This document shows positions 34,571-47,800 of a stretch of 64,000 nucleotides of DNA, one piece after another. The notes under the pieces are model-generated. The model searched no databases, had not been told where the DNA came from, and saw only the letters and a list, made by a program, of their open reading frames with translations. How positions within the stretch are numbered: the stretch's first letter is position 1; each line of letters opens with the position of its first letter. Source of the stretch: Pagrus major (taxonomy: Eukaryota > Chordata > Actinopteri > Spariformes > Sparidae). The DNA is taken from the NCBI RefSeq assembly GCF_040436345.1, contig NC_133219.1, positions 23,286,709 through 23,350,708 of the forward strand. Reading direction: 5' to 3'. A program made the position numbers and the translations under genes.

Positions 34571-34760
34571 TTACAGGGGCACTGTGTAGTTTTAGAGAAG
34601 AAATGAGGTAATTATACCTCATAACTGAATCAACAAGCTGTTCTCCAAGGAAAGTAAGGTCCCCAGAACACTGTCTGAAACTAGAAAGGTGGCAGGGTCC
34701 GCCAAATGTAAACAAAGTAAAACAGTATGACATTGTGTTGTCCTTTAAGGTCAGTTTGAT
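34571..34760 (+). repeat. Interspersed repeat fragment ('ggggcactgtgtagtttt' type)
   Basis: The stretch starting ACAGGGGCACTGTGTAGTTT TAGAGAAGAAATGAGG resembles a short fish repeat that I recall from many introns. Its boundaries are uncertain and it has no coding content. Confidence 0.45.
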
Positions 34761-35335
34761 TATTCAGTTTATTCAGCCATGGAAACGAAGAGAGTTGGTT
34801 TATTTAGTTTGTTTAGGCATTAAAAAAAAACAGTCAATGAAGACCTGACATAGTAAAATGACAAAATCATGTTCAACAGATGCTGCAATTTTGGAATATG
34901 AATATTAATGTTTTTAGGTTTTGCATGACCTTGAGCAAGTCTTCCCAGTGCAGATGACTCAACTAGTCTCTCACAATTATAATTTCATTTTAGCAAAGTC
35001 AGCTCGACAACAGAGACGGTGGGAATCTCACGTTTCCTCGGATTTCCGCACCGATGGCCTCGATAAGAAACCTGCTCTTTACCGCCAAACTACCATCATG
35101 AGGTTTATTTTGAAAACAAGAAAATACTTAGCCTGGGATATATGATTGACAGACTTTCGGGGTGGTTCATCTAACCCCGAGTGAGATAATAATTGTGTGA
35201 GCGAGGGAAGTGGCCTCTTCCCTAGTTGTTCTTGCTTGTTTATTGTAATTAGAGCTATAAATGAAACTCTCTGATGGGGAAGGGGGAGGGGAGAATGCAC
35301 AGCGGCCCACAAAGACAAAAAATGTGTGTTGTGTT

Positions 35336-35341
<6 letters not shown>

Positions 35342-35368
<27 letters not shown>

Positions 35369-35369
35369 T
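35342..35369. repeat. (GT)14 microsatellite
   Basis: Perfect GT run in an otherwise unremarkable stretch. A shorter GT tract lies at about 34119-34132. Confidence 0.95.
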
Positions 35370-36016
35370 CTATCTTGGAGAGCAGCCAGAGAGGTGGGGG
35401 TGGGAGGGCAGTCAGCGTTTTTCAGACTACATGAATGAGGCCCCACCGGAGTGAGCTTCCTGTGTGAGGGCTATAAAAACAAAACCGGGGCTAAAGAATG
35501 CAGAGTGCTCCCACATTCCTGAATGTTCTGCAGGTACAGGACACAAAGCATGTTCCCCTCTGTTTCCTTGAATAAATACAACAACTCCCATGATGCACTG
35601 CCGTTGATTGAAAAACAAGAAAACACACAAAAACATCTCCAAAGCCGTACTCGTAGATTTTTTTATCCAAATGTTTAGGGGCCTGCTGGTGGTCCCAATC
35701 CCACCATACAAAAAACTGCTCAACAGACGAGAGATAGATTCATTTTTCTTTTCTCGGGGCTGAAAATGTATTTATCATTCCTGAATTGTAACTGGCTCAA
35801 AGATGTCTATCCCCTTGAAACCACGCGTGCCTCAAGCAAACTTCTTCCCATTCAATATCTTGTGTGTAAAGCAAGCAGCTTTCTTTGTGGCAACACAACT
35901 GGATGTTTCTGATGAAACGTTGTCTCGTCGTGTTTTTTGGCGAGAAAACAGCCACAGCATGATCTTTTCCTGACCCTAACCAAGTGGGATTTTTTTGCCC
36001 TAAACCTAACCAGACC

Positions 36017-36460
36017 TTAAAGGGGAATTCCAGTATTTTAAAACCTTGTTGTTACGAGAAACACGAGTCTCAGTCTCAGTGAGTTCTTGCTGGCAGTTGC
36101 TCTCGGTAAACTCCAAATTCCTCTCTCCCACCTGACTCATGTACCCACCGTCGTCTTCCTGCAACAGCTCACCTCTCGGGAGATTTTGGATCGAGACTTC
36201 TCCTAGAGCGAGAAAAACATCTTATTATTTAACAAACAATCCTCCATCTGTAATGTTGTGAGACAACCTCAGCCTGTCGGAGGCAGAAACAAGCACCTTT
36301 AGTGGACGTGACTTTGACAGAGTTGCCCCGAAGCATTACACTGCAGCTGAGGCAATCTGCTGGACCCATTCCAAAACTTTTGGTAGGTATGAATCATGGA
36401 CGGATCGATATATGTGAAAAAAAGGGCCCAGGTTAAAAAAAAACACAATTCCCCTTCAAG
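36017..36460. mobile_element. Second copy of the 26966-27600 MITE family
   Basis: The left end TTAAAGGGGAATTCCAGTAT and the right end ACAATTCCCCTTCAA are inverted repeats. Internal blocks TTCTTGCTGGCAGTTGCTCT, CGTCGTCTTCCTGCAACAGC and GGTAGGTATGAATCATGGAC match the copy in the CSPG4-like 3' UTR. This copy is about 190 bp shorter, from internal deletions. Confidence 0.82.
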
Positions 36461-37714
36461 TACAGCGTCGCCACAACATATAACTTCAAATTAAAACGTA
36501 AAGAAACAAAAAGGAAAACTGGAAAAAAAAGATTAATAACAAGAAAGTAGCTTAGTAATGGAGAAGCTCGGAAAAGCCTCAAGTTATGAAAACTATTTTC
36601 ACTGGCAAACAAAGTCATTAGTAGACATCTGTACTTTTCCCCCCAGTTTCCAGTAACACTGACGTTGGGTGTGTCTTTGGCAGGATGTTGATGTCATTAT
36701 GCCAGTACCATATTAACCCAAATGTAGCATCTTTTCCTGTGTTTCTTCTGCTATTTCAAACCATACCGTATTCATACTAGGTTAGATTAAGCCCAGCGCA
36801 AGAATTTTAGACACAGGAAATGTGATTTTAGCCTAAAATAATGTTTTATAAGCAGGGTGTAGCATGTCTGAGCCATTTCCAGGATGAGGGGCCTCGTCCC
36901 TGCATGGGCAGGGTGCTGCTGTGCTGAGGTCAGTGGATGATCTCATGGGAGCTGCTGACCAGGCCCACGTGTTTGTCTAATCACGCTTCCTGCAAAACCA
37001 AAAAGTGCCTCTAATTTTGCTGTGTCATTATCTAATGTGGGTTTGACTCGAGTTAAAGTTGTTTTCAGCAGGTTTTTTGTTTTGTTTCACGGAGCAAAAT
37101 CAACATAATATTTTGGACTCAACCCACAGGCTCACACTCACTGAGTGGTGAGTGTAGTGAAGCGGTGAGCAGTTCACTTCCTGCCAAGCAATGTGACCTC
37201 TTGGGAGTGATATAAGTGCTTGTTAGACTTACTTACATCACAGTACGATAACACGCCGGCACATGCTGTACCTGCCTATAAAACAATCAGGTGCTTTCAG
37301 TTTCCTCATGACAGAGTTAAACTTTTCAGGTATGCTGCGTGCTGAGCATCCGGCAAAAGAAGAAGAACGTTTGATGTAATCTTGGCTTTAAACGAGAGGA
37401 ACATGTTTAACCTCATCTTCCAGCTACTGTCAAGTCATCTACCGTCAGAAGATAACCACACTGACCAGATGTTCCAGTTACACAGTTTCTGAAGAAGTCG
37501 TTTTCCACACCTGTCAAATGTCAAATGTCAATTCTTTTTGTTTTATATGTATTTTAAGTTGTTACACATGTTGAAATGGAAATGATCAGCTCCAATTCAA
37601 GGAGTTCCCACTTCATTAATGTTAAGTAGATTAAGAAAAAGTGGAACTATAATGAAAAATTCACAGGAGACCAATTTAAAATAAGTGGCCAGAAGTACTG
37701 AACACGTGTTTCAG

Positions 37715-37745
37715 CACACACACACACAAACACACACGCACACAC
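37715..37745. repeat. (CA)n imperfect microsatellite
   Basis: CA run with single interruptions (caaaca, cgca). Reading frames overlapping it are not considered coding. Confidence 0.9.
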
Positions 37746-39319
37746 TGTTTTTCATAAAGGGATTGTACCTCTGGGGCTGTAACAAGAAGTCAGTGTTTGA
37801 GGGAGTGGTTCTGTGTTTTTTCCCCAGAGACGGAGATCTGTTCAGCCCCAGAGCCTCGGTGCTCAACATCCCCTCTGCTCCTGCGTCTGTCAGCTGTGTC
37901 AGGACAGGGTCTCCCCTCTGCCTCCGTCGGCCCAGACTCTGATCAAAGGCCAGCACGGACCCGACTGTAATTGAAAACAGATCCAGCCAGAATCCCCCTC
38001 CGGCAGGAATATGCTGAGTACAGGCAAACGCCTCACATTCCAAAAGCATGAACTCTGCAGAAAAGAAAAAAAGAAAACTCAGACAGAAGAGAAACAGCAC
38101 TCGAAGTTTGCTTCTGCCATGTGCAGACAAAGGAGGGGGGGGAGGGGGGGGTGCTTTGTGCGAGGATGATTTTATCCATCTCAGCAAGTGCACACAATCG
38201 ACCTGCATCTTATTGTTTAGTGCCAGCACTAAGAATGAAGAGCTACAACACCTGAAATAGGATCATAATGTTGTAATGAAGGGTTCGATCGACCACGACA
38301 CTCGAGTGCCAGATTTAAGCCCGGGGCAACACAAAACGAGACGCTGCTTCAGTCAGTTATTAAATGTGCAGGTGTTTTTTCAAGATGCACACTTGAAGTG
38401 ATGAATATGGAGATAAGCTCGTCTCCACTGGCACGGTGTGACGTTCTGGATTGTGGCTTCACTGGTTTAGCACTCACATTAGTTTCATGATTAAAATTCC
38501 AGCCAGACTATTACAGAAACTGTTTGAGATTTTATATTTTGCTTGGAATGAGATGAAAAGATTGATACAACTCACATGTCTGTGTGCTAAAGCGACTAAA
38601 ATTTCATATTTTTATATTACCAATGGATCAATCGAATGTGGAAGGGTCACCGACTGCAGCTCCTGTCACCTACACACAGCATGTTAACGTCTTTCAGCTC
38701 ATTGTTTTGGTTTGCCCAGCTGCAAACTTTTTTGGACTTTGTTTTGGTTCACTGGCGAGGCTCTGACAGTGTTGTTCAGGCAAAGTTATGGGTTGTTTGT
38801 GCATGCTCACCTCTGCCTCCGGGTTGGGTTGCCAGGTACCGTGACACATCTCCCACACGGACATGAGAAACACTCCTTTGATTTGTATCACGATGAAACT
38901 GGGAGATTAACGGGAGAAATTACCAACAGGAAGCACATCAGGGTTATAAACAGAAAAGCAGGGAGGCTCCTCCGAAAATTAGGAGTAATGGCGAGTATGC
39001 TTCCATTCACCAGGTGGTCAGAAACACAACACACATCTTTCTGGTGCATGAAAAGGTGTTCACAGCTTGTTTCTGCTGCCTCCGAGTGACCAAAAGATCA
39101 GCTGTTGCAGGTGTTGAGATTAACTCAGAAATGAAATGACGCCTTATCCAGTCGCTCAACATGTTTGGGTAGTGTCTTTGCTGGCCACCTGACAGTGACA
39201 AGACTGCACCCTGCCGTCGTTTGCCAAGAAAAAGCAGAACACAATGTCCCATAAAACCACAGCATGTCCCTTTATACATCTAGGTTTGTGTACAGATTAA
39301 GCAAACAAGATGTGTGTTA

Positions 39320-39445
39320 CCAGTGAAGTTTAGAGTTACTGGGAGGAATATTTTTGAATTTTGGACGGAGTCGCTTCCCTCTGCCTCCAGTCTTTATGCT
39401 AAGCTAAGCTAATGGGCTACTGGCCCTAGCTTCATAATGACCCTA
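39320..39445 (+). repeat. Interspersed repeat fragment ('tatgctaagctaagctaa' type)
   Basis: TCCAGTCTTTATGCTAAGCT AAGCTAATGGGCTACTGGCC followed by TAGCTTCATAATGACC is a motif I recall as one of the most abundant short repeats in fish genomes. The adjoining minus-strand frame 39789-39409 may be part of the same or another element, not a host gene. Confidence 0.6.
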
Positions 39446-41469
39446 CAGTCATGACAGTAGTAGCGACCTTCTCGTTTGCAGACATGCACGTTTTCCAAAG
39501 CGTTGAACCACTGCCTTAAGGTCATGTTTGGTGTGACTGGGGTGGGGTGGGGGATTACCAACGCAGCCGTTTCAACACACCGTGCAATAATAACGTTCTG
39601 TTTTCTCATAGTCACACCTTGACTTGAAATATGGTCCTGCAATCTCAAACAAACCATTTCCTTTAAACAGAAATCCTGTGTTTGGTTTTCTACTTCCTCT
39701 TTCAATACTGTTATACTACAAGGCGGAATATGCGGGATGAAATCTTTGTGGTTTGCCTCGGGGCATTTCCTGGCATTATAATGTAGCATTTAATCAGCTG
39801 AAGCAGTGAGAGGAAGTCGGGCTCGAACTCACAATGGCATTTTGTGAAATTATGTCATGAGCTGAGTGTAAGTGTAGGATTGAGGTGAAGGGTTGAGGGT
39901 GTATTAATTGAGGAAAGCAGGTGTGAAAGGACGTACAGGTGTCTTGTTAGGAAGCATTTTATCTTGTACAAATGGAGATGAGCCAGATTTTTTCACTCTT
40001 GGTTTCACCGAGGAATCAGACCTGAGTGTTGCACAGGGAGGGTGCCACAGGAATTAGGTGTAATCTTGCCAAGGATCTCGAGACACTGATTCAGTCTTTA
40101 TGAAAACAACCTGGTTATATGTGGCGTCAGTGCCAGGCCATTAAAGTGCTTCTCTCAACTTGGGTTCTGCTTCCCAAGGCAAACAAAGCCACTTCTCGAC
40201 AAGCCTCATGAAAACAGACAAATTCTCAAGAGGTAAAAAACTCACTGAAAGCTGCTTTTCAGCTCCGATGCTGTAGAGGTGGAAATATGCCTTCAAATCA
40301 CTTCTTCTTTCTCCTTGTGAGAGCAGTAAATGAGCAGCTGGGAAGGGGTTCGGCCAGATTTTCTCATTTTTGGGTCGACACTATGACGTGAGTGTTTGCG
40401 GGTTACATTCAGTAAATTCCAGAGAGCCACTGCTTGTCCAAAAAGGAGGAGAGCCAAGTCCCACAGGAGCAGCGATGACAACTTATTTTGGACGCGTGAA
40501 TGTTCCTTATTCCAGCTGACAGGCTTTGACTGCCTCGATTACAAACTCTCCCAGAACAAATCCTCCAGAGAATCACACTCAATCCTTCATGTTTTCTCCC
40601 GTTAGTGATTACACTTGTGTCATGCTCTGTTATCATGCCCCCCCAGCAGCATCTGGAAGGTATTTCCGGCGCTCGTGTGGCAATCGGTTTCACACACTCG
40701 ACGTTTGTGTCTGTGGAATGCGGTCAGCTGCTGACACTGTTCTGTCTCGAGAAAAATCCAAGTCTGAATCGAGCGCCGTTGTTTCCTGCATGCTAGACTG
40801 TGGTGAGCAGGAACCCCCCCGTCTCTGTCTCAAAAAACAAACACAAACACTATGACGTTATTGTTTATATCATCTTTCCCAACAATCATGAAGCAGAAGT
40901 AGCTGTGCGTAAACCTGCTCAACCAAATCCTTTCCTCGGAGCTGTGCCTAAAATGTATCAGTTAATTCAGAACGACCGTGGCTTAAAGCCGGGAGGAGCA
41001 AGAATGTAAAAACAGGAGCACCCATTTCCCCGGGCGTTGGCAGTATTGACAGAAGGCCTGAGGGATGAGATTACTATAGGCTGTGTGCATCTTGTAGAAA
41101 ATAAAATCCAGAGATTATACTAGAAAAAAAAAGAGGACAGGAAAGAGAAAGATGGTGAGATTTTGCACTTTCCAAGTGGACCTCCACGTAACAGGATATT
41201 ATCAGCCATGCTGGCGTACCTCGTTTAAAATTTGGGCAGAAAATCTGGGTCTGAAAAGTGAAGCATTATGTCTAATGGCCAGCAGGGGGCAACTCCACCA
41301 AATAAGACTGATTGTATGGAAGCTTATGAGAAATTGACACTACTTCTAACTTGATTCATTACCTCAGTAAACAGTTTCCTAATGAGTTTATGGTCTCATT
41401 CGCTAGTTTAAAGTCTTCTTCAATACAGCATGATGTTCATTTAGTCAATTAAGGCCACATTTAGAGTAA

Positions 41470-41610
41470 AATAGACCATAAAGCATGAGGGCGTCGCTAC
41501 CTTGTGACTGTAAGGTCGCTAGATCCAATCAGGATGTCCTCCCCAGCTCCGCCCTCTCATTCAAACACGGTCACATCAGACTCCAAAAAAACATGGCGGC
41601 TGTAAAGTCC
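41470..41610 (+). repeat. Interspersed repeat fragment ('gaccttgtgactgtaaggtcgc' type)
   Basis: The stretch around GCTACCTTGTGACTGTAAGG then CTCCGCCCTCTCATTCAAAC and AAAACATGGCGGCTGTAAAG resembles a common fish repeat. Identification is from memory and the ends are approximate. Confidence 0.45.
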
Positions 41611-41639
41611 AACTTGAGCTAAATGGCAATAGTCAGTCT

Positions 41640-42475
41640 GCCATTTTGATTCAGAGTGAAATATCTCTATTGGATGGATTGCTATGAAAATTGGGTCAGA
41701 TAGTCATGGATGGATCAAAGGACCACCAGCACGTCAAAGTTCTCACTTATTCTGTGAAACATCTCAACACCTACCTGGCGAATCGGCACAAAATGGTGTT
41801 ACTCTGGGTTCCCTGATGATCTGTCCTGATGACGCTGATGATCTTCTGACTTTCCTTCAAGTGCCAGTGAAGAAGAGTAACTCCTGCACACGCTTTTCAC
41901 CCCCGCATTGATTTATTTATTTAAAAAGGCTTGATGTTAAAATGTTAAAATGACATCTTAATAAATAACCAAATGATGAAAGTGTGTCAGGAAATACTCT
42001 TTTTCACTGGAATTAGATTTTTGTGGAGGGGGATTTGATTCCCTGCAGCCCAAAAAGAGATAAGTAAGCGGTGTGCGTGTTGCCTTCCACTCATCTTGAC
42101 TTCAAATGCCACCATGGGGGGTGACATTTGTAGTTTTGAGTGAATTTTTTCACAACTTTTGGTTGAATGTCATGAAATGTGGCACAAACATCCATGTCCC
42201 CCTCAGAGAAACTGAAACAACTTTGGTGATCCTCCAACTTCTGATCCTCGTGCCTCCTTCAGGTAAAAATCTCATCATCATCTCGACATTCCCGTCAGCT
42301 TCAGCTACTTTGTGTTGTGTTTATCAGCAAATGTTACCATGCCAACACACTAAACTAAGATTGAGAACATGGTAAATGTTATACCTGCTAAACAGCATTG
42401 CCATTGTGAGCATGTTAGTGTTTAACTCAAAGCGCCGCTGTGCCTCAGTACAGCCACACAGAGCTGCTTATCCCT
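41640..42475 (+). mobile_element. Long copy of an abundant fish interspersed repeat ('attggatggattgccatgaaa' family), two segments
   Basis: 41656-41900 contains CTCTATTGGATGGATTGCTA TGAAAATTGG and CTGATGATCTTCTGACTTTC. 42097-42470 contains GCCACCATGGGGGGTGACAT, GCAAATGTTACCATGCCAAC, CTAAACTAAGATTGAGAACA and CACACAGAGCTGCT. This is the order I remember for this family. The interruption at about 41905-42095 has a different composition. Other fragments lie at 5790-5890, 23785-23830 and 24620-24700. Confidence 0.65.
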
Positions 42476-43414
42476 CAGGAAGTGGATTCATTAACTACAC
42501 ATTAGGAAGCTCTAATGCTTGAGAGAACGTAGTAGTATCACAGCACATTTAATTAATATAATTCCAAAGTTGCCTTTAATTAGATATCCTGGCAGGAGAA
42601 TGTGCAGCTTGTAACCTCTTCTAGCAGTGTTTGTGTATATTTCTGTACTCTGGTTTCAAGCAGTGACAGAAGAGGACAGAGCAGAGGGGGAGGTCTGAAT
42701 AGATAATCTGCTGGTGGGAAGATATTAACATATAAACATATTTACAGAACTGGGTGGTCGGGGGGAAAGCTGCCGTTATCTGTTATCTTCTGCTCGCCAT
42801 CGAGTCTGTCAAACTGGATTCTCGTCGTCAGGCAAGAAAGAGACTTCACAGTTTGTCGCCTCAAGATGGTAAACAAAGGGCCAGCGTGGCACAAAAGAAT
42901 CAGAACATCTGTGCGAGGACAAAATGTTATCTCCAAAAAGCACTGTTGGTTCTCGCGGTTATAGTTGTTGGCGATGACGGCTAATAAGAAACCATCCCAG
43001 CTCTTTTTTGACCTTTTCCTGTTCACTACGTGTTCACTGTCATCCGCTCCGGCACGTCTAACGGTGGCCAGATGTCCCAGATGGCGGGCTGGGCTGTGCT
43101 CTGTCAGCAGATCTGTGAGCCGAGTGTGAGCTTAGCATGAAACATTGACACGGCACACCAGTCCTCCAGGGATGCAGCCAAGGAGACCTGCAGAGCCATA
43201 CAGCTTGCTCTCTTTGTCTTCCTGCCTTTATAAAACAGTTAGGTAGCCACATTACACGGGTCGTATAAATTCTGTGTCTGAGGACTGTTGTACCCGTCAG
43301 CACATACAGGATTTTTAGTGGCTTTTTCCCAGGGAAAAGGACAGACAAGAGGACAAAAGACAAGAGGAATTACATATTTAAAGTCCTTGACAAAACACAC
43401 AGGACCAACCAACA

Positions 43415-44582
43415 GCTTTCTGTGAAGGAGGAATTTATTTTGTGTCTCTGCTTCTATGTTAATCTCTTCATGATGCACCCAGCATCATGAAGGTTACAAA
43501 CAGCAGTACAGCTGATGTGTGCTATTAAAATGACTGCATTATTAAAACAGATGAGGAACCCTGTACCCTCTACCCCAAAACTAAGCCAGAAAACCAATGT
43601 TTTGTCAGCACAAATTCAGGTATCCGGCATAGCAAGTAGTCGTCCCTTAAAATTCTGCAAGCTTAAATCAGCACCAGTGCTGGCTGTGCCATGTGTAAGG
43701 CGTGGGCTCCTATTGTCAAAGCAGGTAATCCTCTCTTGATCCTGATTTTGTCACACTGTGAGCGTTGAAAATTAAACCTTGGTGGAAACGGCACAATCAA
43801 ACAATATTATCTCCCATTAAAGACACTGCCCTGGCTCAAAGCACAGCGTCCTTTCTTGTTTTTAAAGACTGCAAAACTGGTAGAATTTTAAAAACAAATA
43901 CAATATATTTCTACATATACAGTATATAAAGCTTTTTAGTAACTAGTAACAAAAACGACCAGAGAGACGTAATCAGAAGGCACAGCGAGACAGTGGTGAC
44001 AGCGGCTGCTCAGCGAGGAGACTGTAAACATTTTGTCCTGTTTGTCCGAGAAGAGAGATACCAGGAAGGGCTTGAGTGTTTCCAGAAGGCAGTGTGTGAG
44101 CCACTGGAGTGGCAGTCGTTTAAAAACTGTGTTGTAAGGCTAAAAACACTTGATATATGAAATCTTGCACAGGGATGTGTAGGCAGCAGCAGATACAAGG
44201 TTCTCTCTCTGCAGGTCATTACATTGATCTAGATTGAATTCACCCACGCACCGGATCAAGTGGTGCACCGTCATTATCGCTGATTCTCGTCAAATCTTAA
44301 AGGCAAAAGACTGTTGTTTGTGTTTCAAGTTGGCCTAACTTCATTAGATTTCTCATCCTCTCCTTAATTCATCCAGTCCCCAAAAAATGTGGCCAACACA
44401 CACAGAAACCTGGATTTGTCATTATTACTGGAGCGTAATCTCCTTGAATGTCCCTCCCTGCCGGATGAGCAGCGTTCAGCAGCGTGTGTGTGGCTGTTTG
44501 CCGAATTCCACTGGCTGGCCGAGGGAGGTGCATGGTCATGGATCACCAGGGTCTAAACCGACAGGCCGAGGCGAGCGATGTA
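43415..44582 (-). other. snx18: Probable snx18 3' UTR
   Basis: Runs from the snx18 stop codon to a minus-strand AATAAA (43439-43434). That signal is followed on the minus strand by a GT-rich stretch (TGTTGGTTGGTCCTGTGTGT). No competing gene lies in it. The extent is inferred without transcript evidence. Confidence 0.5.
43434..43439 (-). terminator. snx18: Candidate polyadenylation signal for snx18
   Basis: On the minus strand this hexamer reads AATAAA, about 1.15 kb after the stop, with a GT-rich downstream element 15-35 nt further on. It is the best-placed signal I found before the intergenic repeats. Confidence 0.5.
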
Positions 44583-44836
44583 TTACGCGTTGTCGTATTT
44601 CTGCAGAGCCTCCTCGAGCTTGCCTGTGATCTTTTGGAAGAAGGCGATCTGCTGCTGCAGGTAGTGCTGCATCTGCGCCTTGAAGTCGCGCACGCGGATC
44701 TGGTGGAAGTGCTGGATCTCGGCCAGCGTGGCGCAGGAGATGATGTTGCAGCGCTCGTCGATGCCATCCGCCTGTGCCCGGTCCATCTTGCCCTCCTCCA
44801 CGTGCTTCTGGCTCTCTTTCACCTTCGTCAGGGCTC
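44583..44836 (-). CDS. snx18: snx18 coding exon 2 (C-terminal end of BAR domain)
   Basis: After the acceptor GAACAG it reads (G)[30 protein letters not shown], then [20 protein letters not shown] and [10 protein letters not shown] with TAA at 44585-44583. This is the last helix region of the SNX18 BAR domain. The short GC-rich exon stands out against an AT-rich surround. Confidence 0.95.
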
Positions 44837-47800
44837 CTGTTCAGGAATGAGAAAGTACAAATAATGATCATCTTTTGTATTTGTTATGCTTATTTTTTAA
44901 AGTGCTTCATCACTGTTCAATCAAAGGGGAAGTCATTCAGATGCTTTAATAACCAGTGCCAGAAAACAGACCACACATAGGACACAAACTCTCTTAGGGC
45001 ACGAGACTTATTTCCTTAAACCTCGCATCAAACTCATCAAACAGACATCTGACTTTCAGACTCTTAATTTTAGTTAATTAATATTCTTAATCATCTTTGC
45101 TATTTAAGATTCAAGAGCACAGTTTGACAGGACATTTATAACTTCAAGGAAGTGGCCAAAAATAGTTTAAAGAACAGTTTGTTCCTGAGAACCACATCTG
45201 TGTCTATAGTTAGGGAATGGGAGGAGGCCTGACTCTAAAAAATATCTGATACATTATGTCACTTGAAAGGCCTCTTACCGACCTTTTAAGGGGATGTTGG
45301 CAGTTTGATACCATCTACCAGTGAAAGTTGGCAATTTCAAGCACATATTATGACAATGGATAACTGAACCCTGAATGTGAACACGTCTGTTTTGTAATTA
45401 TTTTTAATACTGATGTCATGGTGAGGCAAATCATTGAGTCCTAAACTCCTCTCCTGAACAACAACTTTCCAATAATAGCTTTGCAAACAGAACTAGGTAC
45501 AGCAGGTCTGACTAATTTTGGATTTCTCCACACTTTTTGAACAAACAATGAACAGGGCAGCTGCAGTGTGAGAGATGCCCCCCAAAAAAAGCTAAAATAC
45601 ACACTCGGATGAGTGGATTTAACGGTGTGTTTATCAGAACGAGCTAGTAACCTGGTAATACGTGTTATTTCCAAGAATATAGAGCATTTTATTGGCTAAC
45701 TATATTTCATGGGGTTACTTGTACTGACATATAAGAACGATGCTGTTTCTTAATTTCCATGTTATGCATTAACATGGATAATAAACTGGTGGTGATGCTG
45801 ATATTTTGCCTGTGACACGCAGCTTTAGCCTCAGTGGTATAGCACAGCGTAAATAGCCATCGAGAACATATTTAAAGACCTCTTTTACAGGGTTCTCTGT
45901 TTAAAACAAGTCAGCTTGAAACATTAAAAAGTCAGTCAGACAGTTTCTTAGGGCTGAAGTTAGCTTTGCTTTAGCTAGCCAGGCAGTTACGTGAGCTTTT
46001 GTCTGATTGTGTCCGAAATTAGGGATTTATTTTAAAATGTAATATGAATTTAATATTAATTAAAGAGTTAATCGTGCAAGAACAGCAACAGTCGCTTTGA
46101 AACACTTTGGAACTTAAAATTTGTGATGAATTGAGTTAATTGTGCAAGAAGTAGAAGTTGGCAAACAGTCATTCGTATTTCGACATTTTCAGATCCGTTC
46201 ACACAAAATATTTCATCAAAAAACAACTTACACTCTTTAGGTACGTCTCGATGATCACTACAAGTGAATTTAAATGATTAATTTAAGAATAAACTACACT
46301 CTGTGAAAAAGAAATCCAGCACGTCACACTCATACAGAGAGTAAAACACCCCTCACTCTGCCAGGAAGAGGTACTTGCTATCGTCACTGTGGTGGACACT
46401 TGTGGCAAGAGAAAATCGACACATGATGGTTCACAAACCTCCCATCTTGACACTTGTGATCTGCAACTGCTGCTACTTCCTTAAATAAAAAACCTGCAGA
46501 GTTTTTCTTGCTGCAGAATGAGCCTTCAGCCTTACCAAAAAAAATTACCCTCCCAACTTTCCAGACAGATGGTTCGATGGGAGCAGAAGGCAGAGGTCAA
46601 AACACCAGGAGCTCTTGACAGATGACTTATCAAACCGCTGACATTTTACAACTGAGTAAAAGGAAGAAATGTCATGAGCAATAAGTATTAAGATGAAGAG
46701 AAGAGAATCTGAAAGGATATGACCTTCTGTCTGATCTTGGTACTTAAAGTTTACATGTCACAGCTGGACCCGAAGAGGACTTTCATGGGTTGTGACATGA
46801 ATGCTAATGTATGTGTGCTTACATGATTTCTGAGTGCTTGCTCATGTCAAAGAAATGATTATCTGAACTTGATCGTAGGCCAGAGAGGAGAAGAAGAGGG
46901 GAAGCTTCTACTTCTTTAATTAACTTTGCAGCTCTTGTGATATTATCTTGTGTTATAGATAGTTGGTGGCCGAGTATCACATCAAGTATTTTGTTGAAAA
47001 GTATTTTTGTTTCTCAGTTCGAGGAACACTACTCACGTCGCTTTGTGGTTTAGATTATTTGCATTTTAACTTTTACAAATTCCAGTAGCCTCTCTCATAT
47101 ACATTGGTACTGAGCCTGTTAGATCTCCAAGAATCCAAAGATGAAAGCTCTTGTATTTTCCCTTTCTAGACCCTCACACCAAGAGATCAGAGATGGGATG
47201 GAACAAAGTACAAATACTTTGCTACTGTACTTAAGTAGATTTTTCATGTATCTTTACTTGAGTATTTATTTTTCTGACAACCTTTTACTTCAACTCCCTA
47301 CGTTTTATCACGAATTTCTGTACTTTCTACTCCTTACATTTTCACAAACAGACTAGTTACTTTAGTTTTAATGCATTTCAGGGGAATCGTCCATTATTTT
47401 TATTTTGCATCATTGCACGCCGGCTTCCCAACACCACAAGTGTGCTTTCAGCTGACAGAGAGGGAGACCTGAATGACCAAAATGGCTGGTAGAAATGTCC
47501 TTTAGTTTTTTCACTTTTCACTTTTATACTTTGAGTACATTTCAGAGCCTGTACTTTCTTTTACTTGAGTCTACTTGAGTAAAGAATGTTTGTACTTTTA
47601 CATCCTCTGCAAGAGATTTGAATCAAGAGTATGAGATCTAACGTTTTCTCTAAAAAATAAAAATGGTGGTAGTATAATATTGTCAAGGCCCTGCCCACAT
47701 ACTGTCTTTATAAAATAAAGTCTTGTGTCATGGAGTAAGTGCGCAGGTGTTGTCTTTTTTGGTGACACCTCATAGTTGTAACCCTGAGTTGGTTTAAAAT

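Larger units (their letters stand above)
29306..43414. other. Gene-free interval between the CSPG4-like gene and snx18
   Basis: About 14 kb in which no reading frame shows family resemblance and no splice-linked exon chain could be assembled. It carries a TTAA-flanked MITE (31120-31386), a second copy of the 3' UTR MITE (36017-36460), fragments of common fish repeats (34571-34760, 39320-39445, 41470-41610, 41640-42475) and GT/CA microsatellites. Conserved non-coding enhancers could exist here but cannot be recognised from one sequence. Confidence 0.6.

Noticed and set aside
37711..38229. 172-residue minus-strand frame with poly-Pro and poly-Cys-Val
   Set aside because: It is built across a poly-G tract and a CA microsatellite and lacks any domain pattern.
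39409..39789. 126-residue minus-strand frame with several Cys and His residues
   Set aside because: It abuts a common fish repeat, has no homologous domain that I recognise, and has no splice partners. Probably transposon-derived or chance.
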